Origin: Chryseobacterium sp. KACC 21268
GTDB taxonomy: Bacteria > Bacteroidota > Bacteroidia > Flavobacteriales > Weeksellaceae
Reading direction: 5' to 3'
NCBI GenBank assembly: GCA_028736075.1
Contig: CP117875.1
Location: 3,472,001-3,536,000, forward strand
Length of the DNA: 64,000 nucleotides
Under the pieces are notes generated by a model. That model searched no databases. It was given only the letters and a program-made list of their open reading frames with translations, and was not told the DNA's origin. A program made the position numbers and the translations under genes. Within the stretch, counting starts at the first letter, position 1. Every line of letters starts with the position of its first letter. Of this stretch, positions 8,562 to 17,728 are shown in pieces.

Positions 8562-9692
8562 ATGGACAAATCAATTCTACAACCTCGATTCAGAGATTCA
8601 GCACATTTCAAAAACTTTTGGGAAACCGGGAACGGTAAACAACTCATAGAATTTTCCAGCGCAGAAGTCAGCTTTAAAGATTTTGATAAATTTTCTAAAT
8701 ATTATTATCACGTTGATGAAATCGGAGATGAAGTCGTCAAAGACATTTACTTCACACAATCCTTTCCCGAAGCTTCAAAACAAATTGAAAATTATATCAG
8801 AAATGGCATTTCTGAGAACGATGATGTTCCAGAAAGTGTCAAATTACTTTTTGGACAAACTCAGTCAGTTCCAGATTGGGTAGATTTTGAATTGATAAAA
8901 AGTGGCGCCGAACTCTGTATGCGTTGCAATGTGGATTCTTTGATTTCCCTGAGAGATTATTGTTTGATTGGTGGCTACGATTATGCCTATCTCAATAAAC
9001 CATTGATTGTAACAGAAGCCTTGAAAAAAGGTGCCGTGAAACGCCTATCCGAAACTTTGGATTTTTGGGTTAATGTTACCCGACCCGACTCACTTCTCGC
9101 CCAGCGAAAAGGTTACCAGTTTGCCATCAAAACAAGACTCATCCATTCCTACGCAAGACTTTCCATCAAGAAACATTATAAAAATTGGGATACGAAAAAC
9201 TGGGGAGAACCCATTAATTCCTGGGATATGATGGCAACTTACATCGGTTTCAGTCTGGTGTTTTTATACAGTTTGAAAAAATTGGGAAACACCTTTTCTG
9301 AGCAAGAGGAAAAAGGACTTTTTCACCTTTGGAAATATGTCGGCTATTTGTTGGGAATTCCAGAGAACCTTCTACCCGATGACAAAAAGCAAGCGACAGA
9401 ATATTTTTATCTATGGACTTCTGTGCAACCTTCAGCGGACAAAGATTCCGTTTTGCTAGCACATTCGTTATTAAATGAATCATTGGAGAATCCTATCCTT
9501 AAATTTGATTTTCAAAGGCGAAACCTACGCTATCTGCACATCTGTTGCACTTGGTTTTTATTAGACAATGAAGTTTGTGAAAGATTGGAAATTCCGAAAG
9601 TGAAAAACAGAAACCTATTTCCTGTTTCAAAAAAGATTTTCAACAAAATCTATGAAAAAACAATCAGCCGAGAAGCAAGAATTAAGAATTAA
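8562..9692 (+). CDS. MpaB/latex-clearing-type oxygenase family protein (DUF2236)
   Basis: A 376-residue protein of the family that joins fungal MpaB, rubber oxygenase Lcp and bacterial DUF2236 proteins. These are all-helical heme b proteins; characterised members cleave carbon-carbon double bonds of isoprenoid chains. The signature is the helix 'IKTRLIHSYARLSI' near residue 190, with the His thought to be the heme ligand and the neighbouring conserved arginines. 'LRDYCLIGGYDYAYLNKPL' near 128-146 fits the helix before it. No signal peptide, so it is cytoplasmic or peripherally membrane-bound. The substrate in this organism is unknown. It stands alone between gapA and recA. Confidence 0.75.
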   Translation: MDKSILQPRFRDSAHFKNFWETGNGKQLIEFSSAEVSFKDFDKFSKYYYHVDEIGDEVVKDIYFTQSFPEASKQIENYIRNGISENDDVPESVKLLFGQTQSVPDWVDFELIKSGAELCMRCNVDSLISLRDYCLIGGYDYAYLNKPLIVTEALKKGAVKRLSETLDFWVNVTRPDSLLAQRKGYQFAIKTRLIHSYARLSIKKHYKNWDTKNWGEPINSWDMMATYIGFSLVFLYSLKKLGNTFSEQEEKGLFHLWKYVGYLLGIPENLLPDDKKQATEYFYLWTSVQPSADKDSVLLAHSLLNESLENPILKFDFQRRNLRYLHICCTWFLLDNEVCERLEIPKVKNRNLFPVSKKIFNKIYEKTISREARIKN

Positions 9693-9804
9693 GAAGGGAA
9701 ATAAAGACCAAATGAAAGTTCTGATGGATTATTTGAACATCACAAAAAATTCAAATTTTCACTAATTTTCAATTGATAAATTAAAACCGCAAACTAAAAT
9801 AATA

Positions 9805-9836
9805 TTGGATTTTGATTTTAAAATTCCGTATTTTTG
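9805..9836 (+). promoter_or_regulatory. recA promoter
   Basis: TTG at 9805-9807, 21 bases, then TATTTTTG at 9829-9836; both boxes and spacing fit the flavobacterial consensus. The ATG follows 19 bases later. No obvious LexA-type palindrome was seen. Confidence 0.65.
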
Positions 9837-9855
9837 AGAATAATTTTTTGACATA

Positions 9856-10857
9856 ATGAGTACAAACGACGATAAGAAAAAAGCACTACAACTGGTGCTG
9901 GAAAAACTAGATAAAACCTACGGAAAAGGAACCGTAATGACTTTGGGCGAGGATTCTGTGGACCACACGATAGAAGTAATTCCATCGGGTTCATTGGGAA
10001 TTGACCTGGCTTTAGGTGTTGGTGGCTACCCAAGAGGAAGAGTGATCGAGATCTACGGACCAGAATCTTCCGGTAAAACAACCTTGACTTTACACGCAAT
10101 TGCGGAAGCTCAAAAAACTGGTGGAATCGCTGCTTTCATAGATGCAGAGCACGCATTCGACAGAAGCTACGCTGCAAAATTGGGTGTGGATCTGGAAAAC
10201 TTGATCATCTCTCAACCAGACAATGGTGAGCAAGCTTTGGAAATTGCAGACAACTTGATTCGTTCAGGTGCAATTGATATCGTGGTGATCGATTCCGTTG
10301 CCGCATTGACGCCGAAAGCAGAGATCGAAGGTGAAATGGGAGATTCGAAAATGGGTCTTCACGCAAGATTGATGTCTCAGGCTTTGAGAAAATTGACAGG
10401 TTCGATCTCAAGAACAAAATGTACTGTGATCTTCATCAACCAGCTTCGTGAGAAGATCGGTGTGATGTTCGGTAACCCAGAAACGACAACTGGTGGAAAC
10501 GCATTGAAATTCTACGCTTCTGTAAGAATTGACATCAGAAAAGCAAGTGCACCGATCAAGAATGGTGACGAAGCTGTTGGAAGCCGTGTAAAAGTGAAGG
10601 TTGTGAAAAACAAAGTAGCGCCACCTTTCAAAATGGCTGAATTTGACATTATGTACGGTGAAGGAATTTCTAAGTCTGGAGAGATCTTGGATACTGCGGT
10701 AGATCTTGCTGTAGTTAAGAAAAGTGGATCTTGGTTCAGCTACGAAGACACCAAATTGGGTCAAGGCCGTGATGCTGTGAAAGACGTATTGAAAGATAAT
10801 CCTGAACTTTCTGAGGAAATCGAAGGTAAGATCAGAGAGATCATCAAAAATAAATAA
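9856..10857 (+). CDS. recA: Recombinase RecA
   Basis: A 333-residue RecA, the strand-exchange ATPase of homologous recombination and SOS induction. The Walker A motif GPESSGKTT lies at 68-76, Walker B is '[12 protein letters not shown]', and loop 2 is preceded by '[21 protein letters not shown]'. The C-terminal acidic tail is short ('[15 protein letters not shown]'). Length is typical for Flavobacteriia. Monocistronic, with its own promoter and a perfect terminator. Confidence 0.97.
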   Translation: MSTNDDKKKALQLVLEKLDKTYGKGTVMTLGEDSVDHTIEVIPSGSLGIDLALGVGGYPRGRVIEIYGPESSGKTTLTLHAIAEAQKTGGIAAFIDAEHAFDRSYAAKLGVDLENLIISQPDNGEQALEIADNLIRSGAIDIVVIDSVAALTPKAEIEGEMGDSKMGLHARLMSQALRKLTGSISRTKCTVIFINQLREKIGVMFGNPETTTGGNALKFYASVRIDIRKASAPIKNGDEAVGSRVKVKVVKNKVAPPFKMAEFDIMYGEGISKSGEILDTAVDLAVVKKSGSWFSYEDTKLGQGRDAVKDVLKDNPELSEEIEGKIREIIKNK

Positions 10858-10876
10858 CATCAACGTTATATTGAAC

Positions 10877-10910
10877 AAAAGGCTGTGAAATTTCACAGCC
10901 TTTTATTTTT
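10877..10910. terminator. Bidirectional terminator between recA and the convergent OMP gene
   Basis: A perfect 28-base palindrome: AAAAGGCTGTGAAA (10877-10890) and TTTCACAGCCTTTT (10891-10904), then more T on the plus strand. Confidence 0.9.
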
Positions 10911-11587
10911 TATTTAAAGAAGTAAGTAAGTCCTAAACTTAAAACTTGTTCTGATTTTTTCTTTTGTGTATTAGGATCCAGCGTCCAGGATTCTACAAGA
11001 TTAGGATATGCATTGGAAAGACCAATATCATATTTTATCGCAATCTCTAACTGTCGTTTGTAGCTGTAACCTACGCCCGCTCCCACTCCGATATTAAAAG
11101 AATTAGCTTTTCCATTAATATCTGGATACTCTGGGTTTATAATATTTGGATCGTAATAATCTCTTCCCTCGGGATAATTTTTAACCTTCTGACTGATTAA
11201 AAAATTGAATCTAGGACCAATCAATCCATAAAATTCAGATTCTGCTTCAGAAAAATACGCTTTAAAATTAAAAGGAACACTCAAATAATTGTTGGCATAC
11301 ACAGCGTGATCCCAGCCTTTAGCCTTTTCATATTCTCTATCCCCGCCTTCACCAGCTCCGAAGTACAGAGCTTCTGCCTGGATGTAAAACTGCTCGCTGG
11401 AGCCGACTGGAACTTGTGCAGTTACACCTCCCAAAACAGAAAACCTAGGTCCTGAAGGATTATGAGCATTTCGAACTCTGGAATATGTTCCTCCCGCTAC
11501 AACACCAAATTCAGTTGATCTGAAATCAATCTGTGCCTGTGATAGAAAGGAAGACAAAACTAGAGATGCAAAAAGTATTTTTTTCAT
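10910..11587 (-). CDS. PorT-family outer membrane beta-barrel protein
   Basis: A 225-residue protein with a signal peptide (1-18, MKKILFASLVLSSFLSQA, then QIDF) followed by alternating beta strands typical of an eight-stranded barrel: 'EFGVVAGGTYSRV', 'FYIQAEALYFG', 'FNIGVGAGVGYSY'. It ends in 'LSLGLTYFFK', with an aromatic residue close to the end as expected for BamA-dependent insertion. It fits the OMP_b-brl_2 family. A role in surface structure or adhesion is possible but cannot be read from the sequence. Convergent with recA and sharing its terminator. Confidence 0.8.
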   Translation of the reverse strand: MKKILFASLVLSSFLSQAQIDFRSTEFGVVAGGTYSRVRNAHNPSGPRFSVLGGVTAQVPVGSSEQFYIQAEALYFGAGEGGDREYEKAKGWDHAVYANNYLSVPFNFKAYFSEAESEFYGLIGPRFNFLISQKVKNYPEGRDYYDPNIINPEYPDINGKANSFNIGVGAGVGYSYKRQLEIAIKYDIGLSNAYPNLVESWTLDPNTQKKKSEQVLSLGLTYFFK

Positions 11588-11623
11588 AAATGTGTTTTAA
11601 AATATTTTTCTTGTCAAATTTAA

Positions 11624-11659
11624 ATAAAAAAATTGAGAAGCCCTATCTGAGCTTCTCAA
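11624..11659 (-). terminator. Terminator of sucD
   Basis: TTGAGAAGC (11633-11641) pairs perfectly with GCTTCTCAA (11651-11659). On the minus strand the stem is followed by a run of seven T. Confidence 0.9.
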
Positions 11660-11692
11660 AATATATTTAATAAAAGATTTTAGTCAATTATA

Positions 11693-12565
11693 TTATGCTA
11701 AAACTTTCGCTACAGTTACTCCAATTTCTGCTGGAGAATCTACGACGTGAATTCCGTTTTCTGCCATGATTGCCATTTTCGCTTGTGCCGTATCATCATC
11801 ACCACCTACAATTGCACCTGCGTGACCCATTGTTCTTCCTTTTGGAGCTGTTTGTCCAGCGATGAAACCTACAACTGGTTTTGTAGAACCACTCGCTTTG
11901 TACCATCTTGCAGCTTCAGCTTCCAAAGATCCACCGATCTCACCGATCATTACAACCGCTTCCGTTTCTGGATCGTTGATGAACAATTCCAAAGCTTCTT
12001 TTGTAGTCGTTCCAATGATTGGATCTCCACCGATTCCGATCGCTGTAGAAACGCCGAAACCAGCTTTCACCACTTGATCTGCAGCTTCGTAAGTTAAAGT
12101 TCCAGATTTTGAAACAATCCCAACTTTTCCTTTTTTGAAAACGAAACCTGGCATAATTCCGATTTTCGCTTCGTCTGAAGTGATGATACCAGGACAGTTT
12201 GGACCGATCAAACGAACATCTCTGTCTTGGATATAATCCTTAACTTTTACCATATCAGCAACAGGAATCCCTTCTGTGATACATACAATAACTTTGATAC
12301 CTGCCTCAGCAGCTTCCATTACAGCATCTGCAGCAAATGCAGGCGGAACGAAAATAATACTCACATTAGCTCCTGCTTTCTCCACAGCTTCTGCCACAGA
12401 ATTGAAAACTGGCTTACCAAGGTGCTCAGAACCTCCTTTTCCTGGAGTTACACCACCAACAACGTTGGTTCCGTAATCGATCATTTGACCTGCGTGGAAA
12501 GTACCTTCGTTACCTGTAAATCCTTGTACGATAACTTTAGAATCTTTGTTTACTAATACTGACAT
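11693..12565 (-). CDS. sucD: Succinate-CoA ligase, alpha subunit
   Basis: A 290-residue alpha subunit of succinyl-CoA synthetase, which couples succinyl-CoA breakdown to nucleoside triphosphate synthesis in the TCA cycle. The N-terminal CoA-binding fold contains '[19 protein letters not shown]', and '[20 protein letters not shown]' is the nucleotide/CoA contact segment. The phosphorylated histidine lies in '[13 protein letters not shown]' near the C-terminus. The beta subunit (sucC) is not next to it; in Bacteroidota the two are often apart. It has its own promoter and terminator. Confidence 0.95.
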   Translation of the reverse strand: MSVLVNKDSKVIVQGFTGNEGTFHAGQMIDYGTNVVGGVTPGKGGSEHLGKPVFNSVAEAVEKAGANVSIIFVPPAFAADAVMEAAEAGIKVIVCITEGIPVADMVKVKDYIQDRDVRLIGPNCPGIITSDEAKIGIMPGFVFKKGKVGIVSKSGTLTYEAADQVVKAGFGVSTAIGIGGDPIIGTTTKEALELFINDPETEAVVMIGEIGGSLEAEAARWYKASGSTKPVVGFIAGQTAPKGRTMGHAGAIVGGDDDTAQAKMAIMAENGIHVVDSPAEIGVTVAKVLA

Positions 12566-12607
12566 TTTTTATTGTAATTTATTGATTTTATAAAACTTTG
12601 TTACTCG

Positions 12608-12615
12608 CAAAAATA
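12608..12615 (-). promoter_or_regulatory. -7 box of sucD
   Basis: TATTTTTG on the minus strand matches TAnnTTTG; the sucD start codon lies 42 bases downstream. Confidence 0.5.
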
Positions 12616-12674
12616 ACGATAATAATCCAAAAATTTCTTGTAATCAATAATTTTTTAGATTAATAAAATATGAT

Positions 12675-13577
12675 TTACTTCAGATTTTTGAGTTTAACCT
12701 CTTTTCTGAGATAATCTCGGAATTCTTCGGCAATTGGGCCAAAGTAAGTTCCTTTTTTCAAATCTCTGTTCACACCACATTTTGCTAGTAGAACAGTTCC
12801 TTTTTCGATTCTTACACCAGAGGCCATTCCCACTTGTCCCCAGATCGTCACTTCATCCTCGATGATGCAGCAGCCTGCAATTCCGGTTTGAGAAGCGATA
12901 AGACATCTTTTACCAATGATCGTGTCGTGACCAATTTGGATCTGATTGTCCAAAATACTGCCTTCTCCAATAATCGTTGGATCCGTTACGCCTCGATCGA
13001 TGGTGCAACCGTTTCCGATCTCTACATTATTTTCGATGATGACGTTTCCGACAGAGATCAGTCTATCAAAATTTCCGTTGAGTTTTCTGTAATAAAATGC
13101 GTCACCCCCTAAAACTGTGTTGGCCTGGATGATCACATTATCACCAATAACGGTTCTATCGCCAATCACAACATTCGGGAAAATGTGGCAGTTCTTTCCT
13201 ATTTTCACATCGTTTCCAATGACGACTGAAGGGTGAATGAACGTTCCGTCTCCCACTTCCAGGTCGTGAAGTTCTTCTCTGAAGTTTGAGATCCTTGTGA
13301 AATGTGTATTGATCTTATTAAAATCCCTGAAAGGATCATCGGAGACCAAAAGTGCTTTTCCGACCGGGCATTCTACTTCTTTGTCTATTAGAATGATCGT
13401 GGCGGCAGAATTGAGCGCTTTGTCGTAATATTTTGGATGGTTGACGAAGACAATTTCTCCGGCTTTTACCATATGAATTTCGTTGGTTCCTAAGACTGGG
13501 AAATCTTCTGGGCCGATGTATTTTGCATTGATGATATCAGCAATGGTCTTGAGTTGTTGTGGCTGATTGAATGTCAT
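12675..13577 (-). CDS. LpxD-like UDP-3-O-acylglucosamine N-acyltransferase, second copy
   Basis: A 300-residue left-handed parallel beta-helix acyltransferase. The N-terminal uridine-binding domain (about 1-100) is followed by hexapeptide repeats such as '[22 protein letters not shown]', and the LpxD-type active-site region reads '[14 protein letters not shown]' with the His kept. It is shorter than the canonical LpxD at 16633-17655, and its motif differs (IGHD instead of IAHN). It may add a different acyl chain, act on another UDP-sugar, or be redundant. It lies downstream of efp, 229 bases from it, and 109 bases before sucD, on the same strand as the lpx block. Confidence 0.8.
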   Translation of the reverse strand: MTFNQPQQLKTIADIINAKYIGPEDFPVLGTNEIHMVKAGEIVFVNHPKYYDKALNSAATIILIDKEVECPVGKALLVSDDPFRDFNKINTHFTRISNFREELHDLEVGDGTFIHPSVVIGNDVKIGKNCHIFPNVVIGDRTVIGDNVIIQANTVLGGDAFYYRKLNGNFDRLISVGNVIIENNVEIGNGCTIDRGVTDPTIIGEGSILDNQIQIGHDTIIGKRCLIASQTGIAGCCIIEDEVTIWGQVGMASGVRIEKGTVLLAKCGVNRDLKKGTYFGPIAEEFRDYLRKEVKLKNLK

Positions 13578-13640
13578 AGTGAGATGTTAGAATTAAGACA
13601 TTTGGTATTAGATGGAAATCGTTTTTGTGGATACGAATCT

Positions 13641-13733
13641 GCAGCCCGACTTGAGTGGAGCTCTTTTTCTTTTTGTCTGGGACAAAGCCTGGGAAAAGAA
13701 AAAAGCGGGAACGGAAGGCGGATAAAGCTGCCC
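13641..13733. ncRNA. Structured intergenic element, copy A1
   Basis: GCAGC (13641-13645) followed by CCG can pair with CGG and GCTGC (13727-13731). An inner CTTTTT.../...AAAAAG hairpin closes a variable loop. The left 25 bases and right 27 bases are identical to copy A2 at 32518-32601 while the loop differs, so structure rather than loop is conserved. It lies beyond the efp terminator. It resembles flavobacterial repeated RNAs and might be the Flavo-1 motif, which only a covariance search could settle. Confidence 0.6.
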
Positions 13734-13752
13734 TAATAATTATTTGGTTTTA

Positions 13753-13793
13753 AAATAAAAATGGAAGTGTGAAGATCAACTTCAGACTTCCAT
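13753..13793 (-). terminator. Terminator of efp
   Basis: ATGGAAGT and TGAAG (13761-13774) pair with CTTCA and ACTTCCAT (13780-13793), with one G-G mismatch and a 5-base loop. On the minus strand it is followed by TTTTTATTTT. Confidence 0.8.
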
Positions 13794-13806
13794 CCTATAT
13801 TTTGTT

Positions 13807-14370
13807 TTATTTTACTCTTTCAAGGTACGAACCGTCCTCTGTACTGATCTTGATCTTGTCGCCTGGCTCGATGAATAATGGAACCATTACTCTTGCGCCT
13901 GTTTCTACGATCGCATTTTTCAGTGCGTTGGTCGCTGTGTTTCCTTTCACGCCCGGATCTGCTTCTACCACTTCCAGATAAACGGATTGTGGAAGTTCTG
14001 CAGAAAGTGGAGTTTCGTCTGCTTCTTTCAGGATAATTGTCACCTCTTCTCCAGCTTTCATAAGATTAGAGTTTTCAATCATTTCTTTGTTAAGATAAAG
14101 CTGAGAAAAATCCTCGTTGTTCATAAAGTGGAATCCATTCTCATCATCATACAGATACTGGAATTTTCTTGTGATCACTTTTACTTCGTCGATCTTATGA
14201 CCTGCGGAGAAAGTGTTGTCCAATACTTTTCCGTTGGTTACAGATTTCAATTTCGTTCTTACGAAAGCAGGACCTTTTCCTGGTTTTACGTGTAGAAACT
14301 CGATCACTTTGAAAATATCATTGCTGAATTCGATGCAAAGTCCTTTTCTTATATCGTTGCTTGTTGCCAT
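13807..14370 (-). CDS. efp: Elongation factor P
   Basis: A 187-residue translation factor that rescues ribosomes stalled at polyproline stretches. The three beta-barrel domains are all present: the KOW-like domain I with the tip lysine (K32, in VKPGKGPAF), the central domain, and C-terminal 'VETGARVMVPLFIEPGDKIK'. The tip residue is Lys, so a lysine modification is possible, but no modification gene lies in this window. It is 27 bases downstream of lpxA and probably in the same operon, an arrangement seen in other Flavobacteriia. Confidence 0.96.
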   Translation of the reverse strand: MATSNDIRKGLCIEFSNDIFKVIEFLHVKPGKGPAFVRTKLKSVTNGKVLDNTFSAGHKIDEVKVITRKFQYLYDDENGFHFMNNEDFSQLYLNKEMIENSNLMKAGEEVTIILKEADETPLSAELPQSVYLEVVEADPGVKGNTATNALKNAIVETGARVMVPLFIEPGDKIKISTEDGSYLERVK

Positions 14371-14397
14371 TAGTTATATATAAACTTGTATTATTTT

Positions 14398-15186
14398 TTA
14401 TTCTTTATTGGATCCGTAACCTTTTACAATACCTCTTGGAGAGTTTTGGATGAATTGGATGATCTCATCTCTTTCCACTGTTGGAAGCATTTCTTTTTCG
14501 ATGAATTCAATTGCTTGGGTTGTATTCATTTTCATTTGGAAGATGGCTCTGTAGATCTTTTGGATCTCGAAGATCTTGTCATTCGTAAAACCTCTTCTTC
14601 TCAATCCTACAGAATTGATTCCGGCGTAAGAAATTGGTTCTCTTGCTACTTTTACGTAAGGTGGAATATCTTTTCTGATCAATGAGCCTCCAGAGATCAT
14701 TACGTGTTTTCCGATCTTTCCAAATTGTTGTACGGCAGACAGTCCGCCCATTACCACAAAATCTCCGATCTCAACGTGTCCTGCAATTCCACAACCGTTT
14801 GCAATGATGACATTGTCACCTACGATGCAATCGTGCGCTACGTGGGAAGTTGCCATGATCAGACAATTGTTTCCAATTTTTGTATATCCTAAAGCTTTTG
14901 TTCCTCTGTTGATTGTCACACATTCTCTTAACGTGGTTCCGTCTCCGATAATTACCTGAGTATCTTCGCCTTCAAATTTAAGATCTTGTGGAACGGCACC
15001 AATTACTGTTCCTGGAAAAATCTTACAATTTTTACCAATTTTTACATTTTCCATGATGGTCACATTGGGACCAATCCAAGTGTCAGAACCGACTGTTACG
15101 TTCGCACCTATAGTTGTAAAAGGTTCTATCGTAACATTCTTACCGATTTTTGCTCGAGGATCTACTGCTGTAAGCTGATGAATCAT
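14398..15186 (-). CDS. lpxA: Acyl-ACP--UDP-N-acetylglucosamine O-acyltransferase
   Basis: A 262-residue enzyme that starts lipid A synthesis by moving a 3-hydroxyacyl chain from acyl carrier protein to UDP-GlcNAc. The N-terminal two thirds is a hexapeptide beta-helix ('VTIEPFTTIGANVTVGSDTW'), and the catalytic His lies in 'ATSHVAHDCIVGDN'. The C-terminal helical domain carries 'LRRRGFTNDKIFEIQKIYRA'. It follows lpxC-fabZ by only 3 bases and precedes efp, so all are probably co-transcribed. Length and motifs are standard. Confidence 0.95.
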   Translation of the reverse strand: MIHQLTAVDPRAKIGKNVTIEPFTTIGANVTVGSDTWIGPNVTIMENVKIGKNCKIFPGTVIGAVPQDLKFEGEDTQVIIGDGTTLRECVTINRGTKALGYTKIGNNCLIMATSHVAHDCIVGDNVIIANGCGIAGHVEIGDFVVMGGLSAVQQFGKIGKHVMISGGSLIRKDIPPYVKVAREPISYAGINSVGLRRRGFTNDKIFEIQKIYRAIFQMKMNTTQAIEFIEKEMLPTVERDEIIQFIQNSPRGIVKGYGSNKE

Positions 15187-15189
15187 AGA

Positions 15190-16584
15190 TTAATTTTTTG
15201 TTTTTGCAACTTGGGCCATCAACTCAGCTTCTACAACTACGCTGTCTCCCACATAACCGTAACCCTGCATATGTACGATTCCTCTTCTGATCGGTTCTAT
15301 CAATTCAATTTTGAATATCAGTTGATCTCCTGGAACTACTTTTTTCTTAAATTTCACATTGTCCATCTTCACAAAGTAAGTGGAGTAATTTTCCGGATCT
15401 GGAACATTTGCCAAAACCAAAATCCCACCAACCTGAGCCATCGCCTCGATTTGCAAAACACCTGGCATTACTGGTTCTTTCGGGAAGTGACCTACGAAAA
15501 ATGGCTCGTTCATAGAAACATTCTTCAGTCCAACCACGTGGGTCTCTGACAATTGTAAGATCTTATCAACTAGAAGAAACGGTGGTCTGTGAGGCAATAA
15601 TTTCATAATGCCATTGATGTCAAAAATAGGTTCTGCTTTGAGATCAAAATCAGGAACATTTTTTCTTTTTTGCAATTTGTATTGTCTGTTTAGTTTTTTT
15701 GCGAACTGCGTATTTACAAAGTGTCCAGGTTTGTTGGCAATCACTCTACCTTTGATCCTTACGCCAACCAAAGCCAGATCTCCGATCACATCCAATAGTT
15801 TGTGACGGGCGGCTTCATTTGGGAAGTTAAGGGTAAGATTGTCGAGGATTCCGTTTGGACGGATAGAAACTTCGTCTTTACCGAAAGCTAATTTCAGTTT
15901 TTCTGTGGTTTCCGGCGTCAACTCTTTATCAACATAAACGATAGCATTGCTGATATCGCCACCTTTGATAAGATTCGCATCCAAAAGTTGCTCCAACTCG
16001 TGCAAGAAACTGAATGTTCTCGCTGGTGCAATCTCGTCCTTAAACTCGGAAAGATTTTTCATACTGGCATTTTGGGTTCCAAGAACTTTGGTTCCAAAAT
16101 CTACCATAGTTGTAATCTCGTAATCGTCTGCAGGAATGACTGTGATCTCGGAACCTGTTGAAGGATCGATGTAGTTCATCACTTCCTTCACCACAAGATA
16201 TTCTCTTGCAAGATCTTGTTCCTTAACGCCAGCCTTCTCGATAGCTTCTACAAAATATTTGGAAGATCCATCCAAGATCGGTGGCTCTGCACTATTCATT
16301 TCAAGGAAGGCATTATCAATATCCATCCCGACCAAAGCAGCCAAAAGATGCTCGCAAGTGTGGATTTTGACCCCTAACTTTTCCAGAGTGGTTCCTCTTT
16401 CTGTAGTGGTTACATAATTGACGTCAGCCTCTACCTGAGGATGACCTTCTAGATCTGTTCTTACGAAAACAAATCCGGTGTTTTCCTTAGCCGGTTTGAT
16501 AGTAAGATTAACTTCTCTACCTGTGTGAAGACCGATACCCGAAAGTTTGATCTCTTCTCTGATTGTTTTTTGTTTATCACTCAT
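15190..16584 (-). CDS. lpxC/fabZ: Bifunctional LpxC deacetylase / FabZ dehydratase
   Basis: A 464-residue fusion characteristic of Bacteroidota. Residues about 1-300 are UDP-3-O-acyl-GlcNAc deacetylase LpxC, the zinc enzyme that commits lipid A synthesis: zinc histidines in 'KIHTCEHLLAALVG' and in 'EAARHKLLDVIGDLAL'. Residues about 320-464 are 3-hydroxyacyl-ACP dehydratase FabZ, with 'LLPHRPPFLLVDKI' and catalytic 'FVGHFPKEPVMPGVLQIEAM'. Both enzymes compete for 3-hydroxyacyl-ACP, so the fusion keeps lipid A and fatty acid synthesis in step. It lies between lpxD (48 bases) and lpxA (3 bases). Confidence 0.96.
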   Translation of the reverse strand: MSDKQKTIREEIKLSGIGLHTGREVNLTIKPAKENTGFVFVRTDLEGHPQVEADVNYVTTTERGTTLEKLGVKIHTCEHLLAALVGMDIDNAFLEMNSAEPPILDGSSKYFVEAIEKAGVKEQDLAREYLVVKEVMNYIDPSTGSEITVIPADDYEITTMVDFGTKVLGTQNASMKNLSEFKDEIAPARTFSFLHELEQLLDANLIKGGDISNAIVYVDKELTPETTEKLKLAFGKDEVSIRPNGILDNLTLNFPNEAARHKLLDVIGDLALVGVRIKGRVIANKPGHFVNTQFAKKLNRQYKLQKRKNVPDFDLKAEPIFDINGIMKLLPHRPPFLLVDKILQLSETHVVGLKNVSMNEPFFVGHFPKEPVMPGVLQIEAMAQVGGILVLANVPDPENYSTYFVKMDNVKFKKKVVPGDQLIFKIELIEPIRRGIVHMQGYGYVGDSVVVEAELMAQVAKTKN

Positions 16585-16632
16585 TGTAATAGTTTTGAGG
16601 CGGGAAGAACTGTGTCTTGGCTCCTGATACCT

Positions 16633-17655
16633 TTACTCTGATTTTTTATTTTCTAAATCGTTTATTCTCTTGACTATGTCGGTAAAATTACGGAAATGTA
16701 CGTAATTTCTTCTGTAATCGCTGTAATTGATCGCTGGCGAACCATAAAGTGTCTCACCATCTTTAGCTGCGTGGTTTACCCCACTTTGTGCTTGGATCTT
16801 GACTTGATTGCCAATTTTGATATGACCAACGATTCCAACTTGACCTCCAATCTGATTCCAGTCTCCAATAATAGTAGAACCTGCAATCCCAGCTTGAGCT
16901 GCTATTACATTGTTTTGACCGATTTTCACATTATGGGCTATTTGAATCAAATTATCGATTTTAGTTCCTTTGCCGATAACCGTTGAACCGATGGTTGCAC
17001 GGTCGATACTGCAATTGGAACCAATCTCAACATCATCTTCAATGATAACATTTCCTAGCTGTGGAATTTTCTTGAAACCTTCAGCAGTTGGCTGGAAACC
17101 AAATCCATCGCCACCAACAACGGTATTGGAATGGATGACACAATTATCACCCACGATACAATAATCATAGATTCTTGCACCACTGTCAATTTTACAGTTT
17201 TTTCCGATCTTCACGCCTTTGCCGACGTAAACGTGAGGGAAAATTTGTGTTCCGTCACCAATATCTGCTTTTTCCGAAACGTAAGTGAATGCACCAATGT
17301 AAACATCCTCTCCTACTTTTGCAGTCTCGTGAAAGAAAGAGCCAGGCTCAATCCCTGTTCTTCTGCCCTGCATTTCCTGGTAAAGATTCATCAAGACCTG
17401 GAAAGACAAATAGGCATCTTCTACAGCAATAATTGCTGGTTTGTAATCTTTATTTTCTACTATTAAGCTTTCTGAAACAATTAGAACTGCGCATTCTGTA
17501 TTCTCCAAAAATTCTAAAAATCTGGATTGTCCAATAAAAGACAAATGTCCCTTCTCTCCATTCTCAATAGGAGAAACGCCTGTGATGACCGTTTCGGGAT
17601 TTCCGATGATTTTCCCGTTTATAAAATTTGCAATTTGTTGCGCAGTAAATTCCAT
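16633..17655 (-). CDS. lpxD: UDP-3-O-acylglucosamine N-acyltransferase
   Basis: A 340-residue canonical LpxD, which adds the second 3-hydroxyacyl chain to UDP-3-O-acylglucosamine. The N-terminal uridine-binding domain (about 1-100) precedes the hexapeptide beta-helix, and the active site is 'LIQIAHNVKIG' with the catalytic His. The C-terminal helix is 'YRRNYVHFRNFTDIVKRIND'. The frame reaches a TTG at 17664, but the ATG at 17655 is preferred because a -7 box lies just six bases before it. It is the first gene of the lpx-efp block. Confidence 0.95.
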   Translation of the reverse strand: MEFTAQQIANFINGKIIGNPETVITGVSPIENGEKGHLSFIGQSRFLEFLENTECAVLIVSESLIVENKDYKPAIIAVEDAYLSFQVLMNLYQEMQGRRTGIEPGSFFHETAKVGEDVYIGAFTYVSEKADIGDGTQIFPHVYVGKGVKIGKNCKIDSGARIYDYCIVGDNCVIHSNTVVGGDGFGFQPTAEGFKKIPQLGNVIIEDDVEIGSNCSIDRATIGSTVIGKGTKIDNLIQIAHNVKIGQNNVIAAQAGIAGSTIIGDWNQIGGQVGIVGHIKIGNQVKIQAQSGVNHAAKDGETLYGSPAINYSDYRRNYVHFRNFTDIVKRINDLENKKSE

Positions 17656-17661
17656 AGTTTG

Positions 17662-17669
17662 CAAAGATA
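17662..17669 (-). promoter_or_regulatory. -7 box of lpxD, predicting a leaderless mRNA
   Basis: TATCTTTG on the minus strand ends six bases before the lpxD ATG. The initiation point expected 5-7 bases after the box falls on or next to the start codon. Confidence 0.5.
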
Positions 17670-17728
17670 AATATTTTATTAATTAACCATTAATTTTTTA
17701 TGACGAATCAAACTTACTTTTACTTTAC

